Assembly: GCF_000298195.1 (NCBI RefSeq)
Contig: NZ_BAHC01000011.1
Coordinates: 1-40,897 of the forward strand
Length of the DNA stretch: 40,897 bases
Reading direction: 5' to 3'
Source of the DNA: Gordonia rhizosphera NBRC 16068
Lineage (GTDB): Bacteria > Actinomycetota > Actinomycetes > Mycobacteriales > Mycobacteriaceae
The notes under the pieces are model-generated. The model did not search any database, was not told the DNA's origin, and worked only from the letters and a program-made list of their open reading frames with translations. Positions 1-8,429 of the stretch are shown here, one piece after another. The stretch's first letter is position 1. Every line of letters starts with the position of its first letter. Both the position numbers and the translations under genes were made by a program.

Positions 1-41
1 AGGCCGTGGACGAGGACGATGGTGTCAGGTGTGGTGGTCAT
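1..41 (-). CDS. alpha/beta hydrolase, N-terminal fragment (cut by window edge)
   Basis: Only the first 13 codons are inside the window. They read MTTTPDTIVLVHG, and IVLVHG is the first core strand plus oxyanion-hole turn typical of alpha/beta hydrolases; the secreted hydrolase at 3091-3930 has the same TIVLVHG element. A GGAG Shine-Dalgarno lies about 6 nt before the ATG at 41. The gene lies downstream of three AraC regulators on the same strand, separated by 131 bp, and may be their target or the last gene of the run. Substrate cannot be told from this fragment. Confidence 0.7.
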   Translation of the reverse strand, partial: MTTTPDTIVLVHG

Positions 42-172
42 GGCGGTCTCCGATCGGTCGGTGCGGAGAAGGGTCTACGACCCACCCACCCTACGATCCG
101 CGGTGCGCTCCGATCTGGTTGTGGGCGCACGGTTCTGTGCTCACAGTGTCGCCGGACCGGCTCCACCAGGGA

Positions 173-1060
173 TCACGGTCCGGCGTTGTCGCGTCTCCAT
201 TGCGACGGCGAGACACCGAAAGCGGCTCGGAACCGTTTGGTGAAGTGCGTGGGGTCGGCGAATCCATGTGCCCGCGCGACCGCGGGGACGGTGAGATGGC
301 GCCGGGTGATCAACGCGTCGCGCGCACGCTCGAGACGCCGGCGGATGATGTAGTTGCTCAATCTCCCTTCCTCGCTCGGCCACTCCGCGTACAGCTTTCG
401 CACGGAGATGTTGTGATCGGCGGCGATGGTGTCCGCGCAGAGGTTCCGATCGGTGAGGTGTTCGGAGATGTAGAGCTTCACCCGGACGAGGAGTTCGGCC
501 GCCGACGACTGCTCGCGGGTTTGCGCAGACGTGAGCAACAGTGATCGCAGCATGTCAACGGTCGGCGAGGCGAGGTCGGGCAGGATGTCCGGGTGCCGTG
601 CGCCGATGCGGCCGAGGTGCACGAGGTGGTTGCGGACGAACGGCACCAGGGGGTTGGTGTCGCGCAGTTCGTCGATGCCGCGGTGGATCGTCTCGTCCGG
701 AAGCGTCAGCCAGGAACACGGAAGATCCAGCACGACAATGGTTCCGGTACCGAATGCGCGGAAGTCGAACAGCAGCGACGGATCTGCGACGACGAGTGCA
801 CCGGCATCGGCGGCCCGCATGTGGGTTCCATGGCGAAGTGTCCACCGGTCGTCGTCGGGTACCACCACGACAAGTCTCTGCGCGGTCGGCGTACCCGGTG
901 GCCGCCGCTTGTTGGTTGCCGCCAGCCCGTGATGGCGCACGTGGGTCAACCACATGTCGTCGCCCATCGACCACTCGCGCCAGGCCGGCGCACCTTCCGG
1001 ATGTCCGTTGGACGCCGAGATGCTGATCAGGTCGGCGATATGTCTGACCATGGGCGCCAC
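173..1060 (-). CDS. AraC-family transcriptional regulator (A)
   Basis: A 295-residue DNA-binding regulator. Residues about 1-180 form an AraC_binding_2-type sensing region, and residues about 190-290 carry the double helix-turn-helix with the family signature around GFADPTHFTKRF (266-277) and a SPSQWRR end. The GTG at 1060 lies 3 nt after the stop of the preceding AraC gene, so the two are probably translationally coupled; an ATG three codons later (1051) is the alternative start. It is the most divergent of the three tandem regulators, but keeps the NPLVPFVRNHL element that corresponds to SPLYPLLRAHI and SPLYPIVRRHI in the others. Ligand and targets are unknown. Confidence 0.85.
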   Translation of the reverse strand: MAPMVRHIADLISISASNGHPEGAPAWREWSMGDDMWLTHVRHHGLAATNKRRPPGTPTAQRLVVVVPDDDRWTLRHGTHMRAADAGALVVADPSLLFDFRAFGTGTIVVLDLPCSWLTLPDETIHRGIDELRDTNPLVPFVRNHLVHLGRIGARHPDILPDLASPTVDMLRSLLLTSAQTREQSSAAELLVRVKLYISEHLTDRNLCADTIAADHNISVRKLYAEWPSEEGRLSNYIIRRRLERARDALITRRHLTVPAVARAHGFADPTHFTKRFRAAFGVSPSQWRRDNAGP

Positions 1061-1063
1061 GGA

Positions 1064-2023
1064 TCACTCGACCGGGTCGAGGGCGAGGTGTCGCCACGCG
1101 CGCGGAGTCATGCCGAACGCCTCACGAAACCGCCGGCTTACGTGCGAGGCGTTGGTCAGTCCCCACTGTCGCGAGATCTGTGCCACCGACCGATGCCGGT
1201 ATTCGGGACGGGCCAACGCGTCCCGAATACCGTCCAGACGGTTCGCGAGGATCCACTGTTCGAGACTGAAATTCGCGTCCGCGCAGAGCGCGAACAGCTT
1301 TCGCACTGAAATGTCGTGTGCGGCAGCGATCATCGCCGGCGACAGGTCCGGGTCGCCGAGATGACGGCGGACGTATCCGCGAACACGGGGTAACAGCACG
1401 TCCGACATCGCGGCTCGGCCATAGTCGAGGTCGTAGGCCGACGCCAGCAGCGCCCGGGCCAAGTCGATCGCGGCCGCACCCACGGTCTCCGCTGCGATGG
1501 GATCCGCCGCGACGTGATCACCCAGGTCGGTCATCTGATCGATGTGCGCGCGCAGCAATGGGTAGAGCGGACTCGCCGCCAGGCGCGTCGATGCGACCCG
1601 GGTGACCTCCGTCGGGAGATCCAGCTCCTCCAACGGCACATACAACGCACGCGAGCTGCCACGTCCAGGCCAGGCGTAGACGTACGGCGAGTTCATGTCG
1701 TTGACCATGAGGTCACGGGGTGCCACCAGGCGCTGCTCGCCGTACATCTGGTGGCGTGCCGTGCTGCGCTCCTGCACCGCGATCGCCAGGACGTCAGCGG
1801 GACTCGACCGCACCTGTCGAGCCGACCTCGACAGGTGCACCCCGGTCATCTGTGCGCGAAAGATGCTCGCCCGTCCGTAGGAGAACACCTCGATGAACGA
1901 GTCGGGCGTCCTCGGCTCGTCGAGTTCGACGGTCGTCGGCCAGGACTGTTCGAGAAATGCCGCTCGGGTAACCTCCTCGCGGTCACCCTCCGCCACGTCG
2001 GCGGATCGGTACACGATCGCCAT
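1064..2023 (-). CDS. AraC-family transcriptional regulator (B)
   Basis: A 319-residue regulator with an N-terminal AraC_binding_2-like domain and a C-terminal AraC HTH domain (about residues 220-319, ending WGLTNASHVSRRFREAFG then TPRAW). The ATG at 2023 is preferred over an in-frame start 24 codons upstream because GGGGAGAG lies just before it and the protein then begins MAIVYRSADV, parallel to MAVVFDSLDH of regulator C. It sits in the middle of three tandem AraC genes: 108 bp separate it from C, and its stop is 3 nt from the start of A. The shared N-terminal motifs suggest local duplication. Effector unknown. Confidence 0.88.
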   Translation of the reverse strand: MAIVYRSADVAEGDREEVTRAAFLEQSWPTTVELDEPRTPDSFIEVFSYGRASIFRAQMTGVHLSRSARQVRSSPADVLAIAVQERSTARHQMYGEQRLVAPRDLMVNDMNSPYVYAWPGRGSSRALYVPLEELDLPTEVTRVASTRLAASPLYPLLRAHIDQMTDLGDHVAADPIAAETVGAAAIDLARALLASAYDLDYGRAAMSDVLLPRVRGYVRRHLGDPDLSPAMIAAAHDISVRKLFALCADANFSLEQWILANRLDGIRDALARPEYRHRSVAQISRQWGLTNASHVSRRFREAFGMTPRAWRHLALDPVE

Positions 2024-2131
2024 GTCTCTCCCCACACGGATCAGTCGCACGTCGAAACAGCCCTGTGACCTGCAAGGATATCGCGTACTGCGCAACCGCG
2101 CTGCTCGCCCGCACCAGGGGGTGCCCCGTGG

Positions 2132-3088
2132 TCACCACTCATCCCGCAGTGCCCACCAGTCTCGCGGGTCGAGTCCATACGACATCGAGAATGCCGCGGC
2201 GAACGAGCCGAGATCAGGGAATCCGTGCGCACGCGCGAACGCCGGATCGGGGCGCGTCGGCGAGTCGGCCAGTGCGGCACGCGCGAGGGACAGGCGCCGG
2301 GCCTCGATCCAACGGAGCAGGTCCACCCCCGCTTCCATGGTGGTCCGGAGCAGGTCGGGCTCCGACACCCCGACACCTGCGGCGATGGCCCCGACCGTCA
2401 GGTCGGGGTCGATGAGGTGGGAGGCCAGGAAGTGATCCACCCGTCGCACCAGAAGAGCAGGGTCCGGCGCCGCACCTTCTTCGTCTTCTTCGTCCCGGGC
2501 TCTCGTGGTCGTCAGTAGTGAACGGACGAGAGTGACCGACGACGCGCCGAGCGATCGCGCCGCGCCTGCGGGCACCTCGGCGTCGCGACCGATACAGAGG
2601 TCGTCGATATGCCGCCGCACGATCGGGTAGAGCGGACTCGCGTCGATATGAATGGCGGCGGATCGGATCTGTTCATGCGAGAGCCCGAGCGTCTCGGCGG
2701 GGACATGCAGACATCGTGACCGTCCCCATCCCCGCCATCCGAAGTCGTAGGGAGCGTCGAGGTCGACGATCATGATGTCGCCGGCCCGGACCACCCGCTG
2801 GTGCCCGAACTGTTCGAAGCGGCCGACACCGAATGTCTGGACTGCGACGCCGACCGTCCCGGCGGGACCGGTCCGTACGTCGCGGGCGGTTCGCCGGAGC
2901 CTGTTCCCGGTCATCGAGGCGCAGAACAGGCCGGCGTCGCCGAGGTCCCACGCCTCCATCACTGCGACCACGTCTGGCGAGTCGTCGAACGACACGGTCG
3001 ACGGCGCGGACTGCTCCTGGAGAACGGTCCGGGCCACGTCGACGCGGTCGCCCGGCGGATGGTCGAGGCTGTCGAAGACGACCGCCAT
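2132..3088 (-). CDS. AraC-family transcriptional regulator (C)
   Basis: A 318-residue AraC regulator. The ATG at 3088 follows the stop of the secreted hydrolase by 2 nt, so it is read from the hydrolase transcript. An open frame continues upstream to 4069 but only overlaps the hydrolase in another frame and is not coding. The N-terminal sensing half (DVVAVMEAWDLGDAGLFCAS, SPLYPIVRRHIDDL) matches regulator B. The C-terminal HTH (about 218-318) is less canonical: the second helix region reads ARAHGFPDLGSFAAAF and the end DPRDWWALRDEW. Likely a local sensor of something linked to the hydrolase; this is inferred from position only. Confidence 0.86.
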   Translation of the reverse strand: MAVVFDSLDHPPGDRVDVARTVLQEQSAPSTVSFDDSPDVVAVMEAWDLGDAGLFCASMTGNRLRRTARDVRTGPAGTVGVAVQTFGVGRFEQFGHQRVVRAGDIMIVDLDAPYDFGWRGWGRSRCLHVPAETLGLSHEQIRSAAIHIDASPLYPIVRRHIDDLCIGRDAEVPAGAARSLGASSVTLVRSLLTTTRARDEEDEEGAAPDPALLVRRVDHFLASHLIDPDLTVGAIAAGVGVSEPDLLRTTMEAGVDLLRWIEARRLSLARAALADSPTRPDPAFARAHGFPDLGSFAAAFSMSYGLDPRDWWALRDEW

Positions 3089-3090
3089 CG

Positions 3091-3930
3091 TCAGCGCTGC
3101 ACGGCGGTCGCCGCCGCCAGCACAATGGCGGTCACGTCGGCGGGACGCGAGACGAGCGATGCATGCGAGGCGTCGACCGCAGCGGTCCGGCCGGGAGCGG
3201 CCCGAGAAGACATGAAACGCTGCAACGCCGGCGGGATGACCCGGTCCTGCGTTGAGATCAGGTACCAGCTGGGCACCGTCGCCCAGGACGGCGCACCGGA
3301 CGGTTCGAGGTTCGCCACGAGTGCCGCGGACTTCTGATGGGCGAACATGTCGGCCGCCACCGCAGGTGAGACGTCCTGGGCGAAGATGTCGCGGAAGTAC
3401 GGGCGGGCGATGTAGCCGTCGATGTTGCGGCCACCGATGCCGGTGGGGTCGTTCTCGACCAGCTTCAACTGCAGCGCCGGCGGCAGCAGACGACTGCCCG
3501 GATAGGTGATCGGGTTCAGCAGCCCCTGGACGAACTCGCCGCTCGCCGGGGCGAACGCGGCGATGTAGACATTCGCCCGGACGTCGGGATCGTGGGTGTT
3601 GGTGATGACGAATCCACCGTAGGAGTGACCGACCAGGACGATCGGTCCGGAGATGGTCGCGAGCTGTTTCTCGAGCTGTCCGGAATCGTATGCCGGTGAC
3701 CGGAGCGGATTGTCGAAGGTCTGCACCGGGTAGCCCTCGGAGCGGAGGTTCGCGGCCACGTCCCGCCACCCCGAGGAATCGGCGAACGCCCCGTGGACGA
3801 GCACGATGGTGGGCTTCGGGCCCTGCGCGGTCGCCGGACCCGCCGACAGGCCCAACAGCAGCGCCACCAGCGAGAGTACGAGCGCCCCACGGACGACCAC
3901 CATTCGCGGACAGGATGAGAGAACCGACAT
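3091..3930 (-). CDS. secreted alpha/beta hydrolase (esterase/lipase-like)
   Basis: A 279-residue exported serine hydrolase. The ATG at 3930 is chosen because GAAAGG lies 7 nt upstream and the protein then begins with a classic signal peptide (basic start, hydrophobic core about 11-31, AxA-type site near PATAQG, residues 32-37). The mature part starts at TIVLVHGAF (oxyanion turn), followed by the nucleophile elbow GHSYGG with Ser103, the acid Asp229 (STQDRVIP) and His256 (DASHASL): a complete triad. It resembles the esterase group that includes salicylate and pyrethroid-type esterases; substrate not determinable. First gene of a run with three AraC regulators. Confidence 0.88.
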   Translation of the reverse strand: MSVLSSCPRMVVVRGALVLSLVALLLGLSAGPATAQGPKPTIVLVHGAFADSSGWRDVAANLRSEGYPVQTFDNPLRSPAYDSGQLEKQLATISGPIVLVGHSYGGFVITNTHDPDVRANVYIAAFAPASGEFVQGLLNPITYPGSRLLPPALQLKLVENDPTGIGGRNIDGYIARPYFRDIFAQDVSPAVAADMFAHQKSAALVANLEPSGAPSWATVPSWYLISTQDRVIPPALQRFMSSRAAPGRTAAVDASHASLVSRPADVTAIVLAAATAVQR

Positions 3931-3989
3931 GGGTGGGCCTTTCTCGAGACCGGACGCAATCACGGTAGGACGCAGCCGACACGGGGATC

Positions 3990-4020
3990 TGGCTCTGACC
4001 GCAGAGATCTGTGCTCTGCG
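3990..4020. promoter_or_regulatory. candidate operator between hydrolase and sensor kinase
   Basis: The 163-bp divergent gap between the secreted hydrolase and the LytS-type kinase holds an inverted repeat, CGCAGAG (4000-4006) and CTCTGCG (4014-4020), with a 7-nt spacer. GCTCTG also occurs as a direct repeat at 3992 and 4013, a 21-bp spacing like that of LytTR-regulator sites. Which regulator binds is unknown. Confidence 0.35.
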
Positions 4021-4093
4021 TGCAGCAGCTCCGAACCGGCGGTGCGCGCAGGTTCTCATCCCACGGCACATACGGGGATGGGATCGTGGAGCC

Positions 4094-5311
4094 ATGTCAG
4101 GTCAGTTGGCGGTGGTCCTCGCGGTCACGATCATGGCGATGGTCGCGGTCGCGCTGGCGGTCGTGTTGCGCACCCGCCGGGTCGTCGCCACCCCGAGCGA
4201 GTTGGCCGTTCACTTCGCACTGCAGACCGCGGCACAGGCGGCGCGATCGCTACGGTCGGGGCTGTCGGCGGCGTCTGCCCGCGACGCGCTCCCGCATCTG
4301 CGCGCGCTGACCGAGGGGCAGGCGGTCGCACTCTACGACGAGCGCGGCACGCTGCTGGCACACGAGCCCGCCGACGACCCGCTGTGGGACGACGATCTCG
4401 TCGACGCCGCGGCACGGGCCGCCGAGTCGGCCGAGGCCGAGCAACGCCGGGTGCTGGTGAACGACCCCTGCGGGGAGATGTCGCTGGTGCGCGCGGTCCT
4501 CGCCCAACCATTGATTGCCGGTGACACCGGTGTCGGCGTGCTCGTGGTGGCCACCACGCGCCGCCCCGGACCGGGCATGCTCGGTGCCGTCGCCGAGGTG
4601 GCTCGTTATGTCTCCAGCCAGATCGAACTGGCGGATCTCGAGACCTCCCGCGCCCGCCTGGACCGTGCGGAGGTCCTGGCACTGCGCGCCCAGATCAGCC
4701 CGCACTTCATCTACAACGCGCTCAACACGATCGCGTCGTTCGTCCGCACCGACCCCAATCGCGCCCGTGAACTGATCCTCGACTTCGCCGACTTCACCCG
4801 CTACTCCTTCCGCGCGGCCGGCGAATACACGCTGCTGGCCGACGAACTGCGCAATATCGACCGCTACCTCACACTCGAACGCGCCCGGTTCGGCACCGCC
4901 CTGAACGTCAAGCTGCAGGTGGCGCCGGAAGTCCTCAACGTCGTCGTGCCGTTCCTGGCCCTGCAGCCCCTCGTCGAGAACGCCGTGCGCCACGGCCTGG
5001 CCGCCAAGGGCGGCGGCACCATCACGATCATCGCCCGCGACGAGGGCACCGACTGCGTGATCACCGTCGAGGACGACGGGGTCGGCATGGACCCCGAACT
5101 GTTGCGGTCCGGCGACATCGACGCCCTGGGCCCCGACGACGACAAGCCCACCGGCGAATCGCACGGTGCCCGGGTGGGGTTGACGAATGTGGATCATCGG
5201 CTGCGCGCCGCCTTCGGCAACGACTACGGTCTAGTGGTCGAAACGGGGATCGGCGCAGGTACCCGGGTCGGTATGCGGGTGCCGAAGTTCCGCGCGGGGA
5301 TCCGCGCCTGA
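4094..5311 (+). CDS. LytS/YehU-type sensor histidine kinase
   Basis: A 405-residue membrane sensor kinase of the His_kinase (PF06580) type. One N-terminal membrane segment (about 5-26) is followed by a GAF-like region (about 40-180), not the multi-span 5TM-Lyt domain of true LytS. The phospho-acceptor is His204 in QISPHFIYNALN; the ATP-binding domain has the N-box (LQPLVENAVRHGL, Asn296) and G-box (VEDDGVGMD, 326-333). The ATG at 4094 gives the membrane anchor at the right place; a GGAG is very close (2 nt), so initiation may be weak. It is followed 26 nt later by its LytTR partner and then by two symporters, suggesting sensing of a carboxylate or of energy state. Confidence 0.9.
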   Translation: MSGQLAVVLAVTIMAMVAVALAVVLRTRRVVATPSELAVHFALQTAAQAARSLRSGLSAASARDALPHLRALTEGQAVALYDERGTLLAHEPADDPLWDDDLVDAAARAAESAEAEQRRVLVNDPCGEMSLVRAVLAQPLIAGDTGVGVLVVATTRRPGPGMLGAVAEVARYVSSQIELADLETSRARLDRAEVLALRAQISPHFIYNALNTIASFVRTDPNRARELILDFADFTRYSFRAAGEYTLLADELRNIDRYLTLERARFGTALNVKLQVAPEVLNVVVPFLALQPLVENAVRHGLAAKGGGTITIIARDEGTDCVITVEDDGVGMDPELLRSGDIDALGPDDDKPTGESHGARVGLTNVDHRLRAAFGNDYGLVVETGIGAGTRVGMRVPKFRAGIRA

Positions 5312-5337
5312 GACCGTTGGTGGATGGAGGTTTGGCG

Positions 5338-6150
5338 ATGTCGTTGGTCGTCCTCGCCGTCGACGACGAACCTCCGGCCCTCGACGAACTCGTCTACCTG
5401 CTCGGCCGCCAGCCCGACGTCGGCGAAGTACTGCAGGCCGGCGACGCCACGACGGCGCTGCGGGTGCTCAACGAACACCGCACGGACGCGATCTTCCTCG
5501 ACATCAACATGCCGGGGCTGTCCGGTCTCGAACTCGCCGGGGTGCTGACCAACTACGCCGATCCCCCCGCCGTGGTGTTCGTGACCGCACACGACGACAA
5601 GGCCGTCGACGCCTTCGAGGTCGGCGCCGTCGACTATCTGCTCAAACCGCTGCGGGAGGAACGCCTGGCCCAGGCGCTGGCCCGTGTCATCGCCGCGCGG
5701 CAGAGCCCGGCCCGCACCGAGGAACCGGCTGCCCCGGCGACCCCGACAGCGCCGTCGGCCGACGAGGTGATCCCGGTCGAACTGTCCGGGGTCACCTCGC
5801 TGGTCCGACGCGACGACATCTCCTGGGTCGAGGCCGTCGGCGACTACGCGCGGCTGCACTCGGTCACCGGGTCCCATCTGGTGCGAATCCCGCTGTCCAC
5901 ATTGGCGGCCCGGTGGCAGGACCAGGGATTCCAGCGGGTACATCGGTCCTATCTGGTGGCCTTGGGGATGGTCACCGGGCTGCGCACGAGCGGGTCGTCG
6001 ACGGTGGTGTGCGTTCGCGCGAACGGGGCGTCCGGAGCGGTGGAACTGCCGGTCAGCCGTCGTCAGATGCGCGAGTTGAAGGATCGGCTGATCCGGGATC
6101 CGATGCGGCAGTACCGGGGCGGAACCGAAGGCGGCGAATCCCATGGCTGA
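5338..6150 (+). CDS. LytTR-family response regulator
   Basis: A 270-residue response regulator. The receiver domain (1-120) has the acidic pair DDE (9-11), phospho-acceptor Asp55 (IFLDINMPG), Thr83 and Lys103. The C-terminal LytTR DNA-binding domain spans about 155-260 (SWVEAVGDYARLHS, FQRVHRSYLV). The ATG at 5338 has a strong GGAGG 7 nt upstream, which decides it over an in-frame GTG-like start 21 nt earlier. Cognate to the upstream kinase. LytTR proteins bind paired direct repeats; two such repeats lie before the DUF485/symporter pair at 8343-8380, a plausible target. Confidence 0.93.
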   Translation: MSLVVLAVDDEPPALDELVYLLGRQPDVGEVLQAGDATTALRVLNEHRTDAIFLDINMPGLSGLELAGVLTNYADPPAVVFVTAHDDKAVDAFEVGAVDYLLKPLREERLAQALARVIAARQSPARTEEPAAPATPTAPSADEVIPVELSGVTSLVRRDDISWVEAVGDYARLHSVTGSHLVRIPLSTLAARWQDQGFQRVHRSYLVALGMVTGLRTSGSSTVVCVRANGASGAVELPVSRRQMRELKDRLIRDPMRQYRGGTEGGESHG

Positions 6151-6162
6151 GCCGAGCATCCG

Positions 6163-6534
6163 ATGACCGACCAGACCCCGCATCGCGAGCGCGTCGTGCT
6201 CGCCCGACGCCGCGGCGCGCGGATCGTGCGGACCCGCGTCGAGGTCGAGGAGCAGACCGAGGTCGGCGACGCACTCGTGCGCGGCCTCATGCGCGCCCAA
6301 CTCGGACTGGCGTTGCGGCTGGCGATCCTCGTGTCCGCGGTCATCGTCGCGATCCCGTTGGTGGGCAGCCTGTTTCCGTGGCTCACCACCGTCATCGTGG
6401 CGGGCATCCGACTGAACTGGATCGTGTTGGCGATCCTGCTCTATCCGCTGCTCTACCTCACCGGACGGCTCTACGTCCGGTTCGCCGAACAGGCCGAACG
6501 CGATTTCGTCGGTGTGGTCGATGACGACACGTGA
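6163..6534 (+). CDS. DUF485-like small membrane protein
   Basis: A 123-residue protein with an Arg-rich cytoplasmic start and two membrane helices (about 50-72 and 80-102), followed by YVRFAEQAERDF, the same post-helix pattern (YVRFANRELD) seen in the DUF485 protein at 8430. It starts 12 nt after the response regulator and ends 6 nt before a symporter start, so it belongs to that operon. DUF485 proteins commonly accompany acetate-type symporters and may be accessory subunits. The DUF485 assignment rests on architecture and context; the sequence is more divergent than its neighbour. Confidence 0.75.
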   Translation: MTDQTPHRERVVLARRRGARIVRTRVEVEEQTEVGDALVRGLMRAQLGLALRLAILVSAVIVAIPLVGSLFPWLTTVIVAGIRLNWIVLAILLYPLLYLTGRLYVRFAEQAERDFVGVVDDDT

Positions 6535-6540
6535 CCGGTC

Positions 6541-8283
6541 GTGACCACCGACGTCGACACGCTCACCGCGGTGGCGCTGGCCCTCGCGGCGATCGCCACT
6601 GTCGCGGTCGGCGCCTACGGGGGGCGGCTGTCGCGCACGACGTCGGACTTCCTCGTCGCCTCCCGCAGCGTCGGCTCCCGCTGGAACGCGGCGGCGATCT
6701 CCGGAGAGTACCTCTCGGCCGCATCCTTTCTCGGCGTCGCCGGACTCGTCGCCAAATACGGCGCCGACGCGCTGTGGTATCCGGTCGGCTTCACGGCCGG
6801 ATATCTGGGCCTGCTGATGTTCGTGGCCGCACCGCTGCGCCGCTCGGGGGCGTACACGGTCCCGGACTTCGCCGAGTTCCGTCTGGGATCGCCATCGGCG
6901 CGACTGGCCGCGATGACCGTCGTGGTGGTGGTGTGTGTGCTCTACCTGATCCCGCAGTTCCAGGGCGCCGGTCTGACCATGAACATTCTGCTGGGAGTAC
7001 CGGTCTGGACCGGGGCGGTGGCGGTCGGGGCGATCGTCATCATCAACGTCGTCGGCGGCGGCATGCGGTCGATCACCTTCGTCCAGGCGTTCCAGTACTG
7101 GCTCAAACTCACCGCGATCGCCGTCCCGGCGCTGGCGCTGACGGTCGTGTTCTTCTCCGACCCCACCGGTCTGGGCCAACCCGCTCCGCCCCGGGTCTCC
7201 CACGCGACCGTCGTCGACATCACCACCGACGTCATCGTGACGGTCACCGAGACCGACGGGGTGACGGTGACCGGCGTCATCGACGGCGAACGCGTGTCGG
7301 CGGTGCCGATCGCCGTCGGATCGCATGAACTCGCCTCCGGCACCGTCATCCATCTCGACACGGGTGCGGCCACCCCTGTCGTCGAAGGCGCGCCGACGAC
7401 GGGTTCGAACTGGATCGCCTCCGGCGGCGGCCTCGGCGGCACCCATCCGCTGTTCGAGGTGCTGTCGTTGATAATCGCGACGTTCCTGGGCGCCATGGGC
7501 CTGCCCCACGTGCTGGTGCGGTTTTACACCAACCCCGACGGCCGGTCGGCGCGGCGCACCGCGCTGGCGGTGATCGCGCTGCTGTCGCTGTTCTACCTGT
7601 TCCCGACACTGCTAGGGGTGTTCGCGCGCGTCTACGTGCCCCAGCTGTTGCTGACCGGTACGGCCGATGCGGCGGTGCTGCTTCTGCCGCACGCCGCCGT
7701 GGGCGGGATCCCCGGTCAAATGCTCGCCGCGCTGGTCGCCGCCGGCGCGATCGCGGCATTCCTGGCGACGTCGTCGGGCCTGCTGGTCAGTGTCGCCGGT
7801 GCGCTGTCCACCGACGTCCTGCGCGGACGCGTCCGTGACTTCCGCGTCGCCGCCCTCATCGGCGGGCTGATCGCGATCGCGCTCTCGCTGGCCGCCGGAT
7901 CGCTGGAACTGTCACGCACCGTCGGGCTGGTGTTCGCAGTGGCCGCGTCGACCCTGTGCCCGCTGCTCGTACTGGGGATCTGGTGGCGAGGGCTGACCGC
8001 CCCGGGCGCGGTCGCGGGTCTCGCCGTCGGCGGTGTGACGTCCGGTCTGGCGACGAGCCTGGCGATCGCCGGTGTCGTCGACGACGACGTCTGGGGCGGA
8101 TGGCCGGCCGAGATCATCGGGTATCCGGCCGCGGTCACCGTCCCACTGGCCTTCGCGACGATGATCGGGGTGAGCCTGGCCTCACGCCGCCACCTGCCCA
8201 CCGATCTGGCCCGCACCTTCGCCCGGATGCATGTGCCCGAACGGCTCGGCATGGGCATCGAACGGCTACCCGGAGACCACTGA
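6541..8283 (+). CDS. sodium:solute symporter, cation/acetate symporter type (1)
   Basis: A 580-residue SSS-family secondary transporter of the plasma membrane, GTG start. Family landmarks include GEYLSAASFLGVAGL (55-69), an IPQFQGAGL helix and GLPHVLVRFYTNP, all shared with the second symporter and with ActP/MctC. About 13 membrane spans are expected. Oddity: between residues about 205 and 305 there is a Thr/Val-rich, beta-like stretch (VIVTVTETDGVTVTGVIDGE) where symporter 2 has only about 45 residues, giving a much larger loop. Substrate is probably acetate, pyruvate or a similar carboxylate coupled to Na+ or H+; inferred from family and from the DUF485 partner. Confidence 0.88.
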   Translation: MTTDVDTLTAVALALAAIATVAVGAYGGRLSRTTSDFLVASRSVGSRWNAAAISGEYLSAASFLGVAGLVAKYGADALWYPVGFTAGYLGLLMFVAAPLRRSGAYTVPDFAEFRLGSPSARLAAMTVVVVVCVLYLIPQFQGAGLTMNILLGVPVWTGAVAVGAIVIINVVGGGMRSITFVQAFQYWLKLTAIAVPALALTVVFFSDPTGLGQPAPPRVSHATVVDITTDVIVTVTETDGVTVTGVIDGERVSAVPIAVGSHELASGTVIHLDTGAATPVVEGAPTTGSNWIASGGGLGGTHPLFEVLSLIIATFLGAMGLPHVLVRFYTNPDGRSARRTALAVIALLSLFYLFPTLLGVFARVYVPQLLLTGTADAAVLLLPHAAVGGIPGQMLAALVAAGAIAAFLATSSGLLVSVAGALSTDVLRGRVRDFRVAALIGGLIAIALSLAAGSLELSRTVGLVFAVAASTLCPLLVLGIWWRGLTAPGAVAGLAVGGVTSGLATSLAIAGVVDDDVWGGWPAEIIGYPAAVTVPLAFATMIGVSLASRRHLPTDLARTFARMHVPERLGMGIERLPGDH

Positions 8284-8342
8284 CCGCTTACCGTTCGTCG
8301 GGCCAGATCGACCGCCCGGCGCACAGAAAACCGGCTTCACCG

Positions 8343-8380
8343 TGTGACCTGCGCCACCCCATTCTCCTGTGACGTGCACC
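8343..8380. promoter_or_regulatory. paired 13-bp direct repeats upstream of DUF485/symporter operon
   Basis: TGTGACCTGCGCC (8343-8355) and TGTGACGTGCACC (8368-8380) match at 11 of 13 positions and are 25 bp apart, some 50-90 bp before the next gene start. Paired direct repeats suit a LytTR response regulator; the TGTGA cores could also be half-matches to a GlxR/CRP-type site. The 146-bp gap holds no gene. Confidence 0.45.
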
Positions 8381-8429
8381 TCAATACTCTTTCGGATCGA
8401 AAGCCATCACAGCCATCAGGGAGGTCCGC

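Noticed and set aside
150..185. Inverted repeat CGCCGGACC/GGTCCGGCG over the stop of AraC regulator A
   Set aside because: No T run on either strand and an 18-nt loop; it overlaps coding sequence, so it is not called as a terminator.
3089..4069. Upstream extension of AraC regulator C, giving a 645-residue protein
   Set aside because: The extension overlaps the secreted hydrolase in another frame and has no recognisable domain; the regulator starts at 3088 by homology to regulator B.
5224..7509. Very long open frame on the minus strand opposite the response regulator and symporter 1
   Set aside because: The composition is dominated by Gly, Arg, Asp and His with no domain, as expected for an antisense shadow in high-GC DNA; the plus-strand genes are clear.
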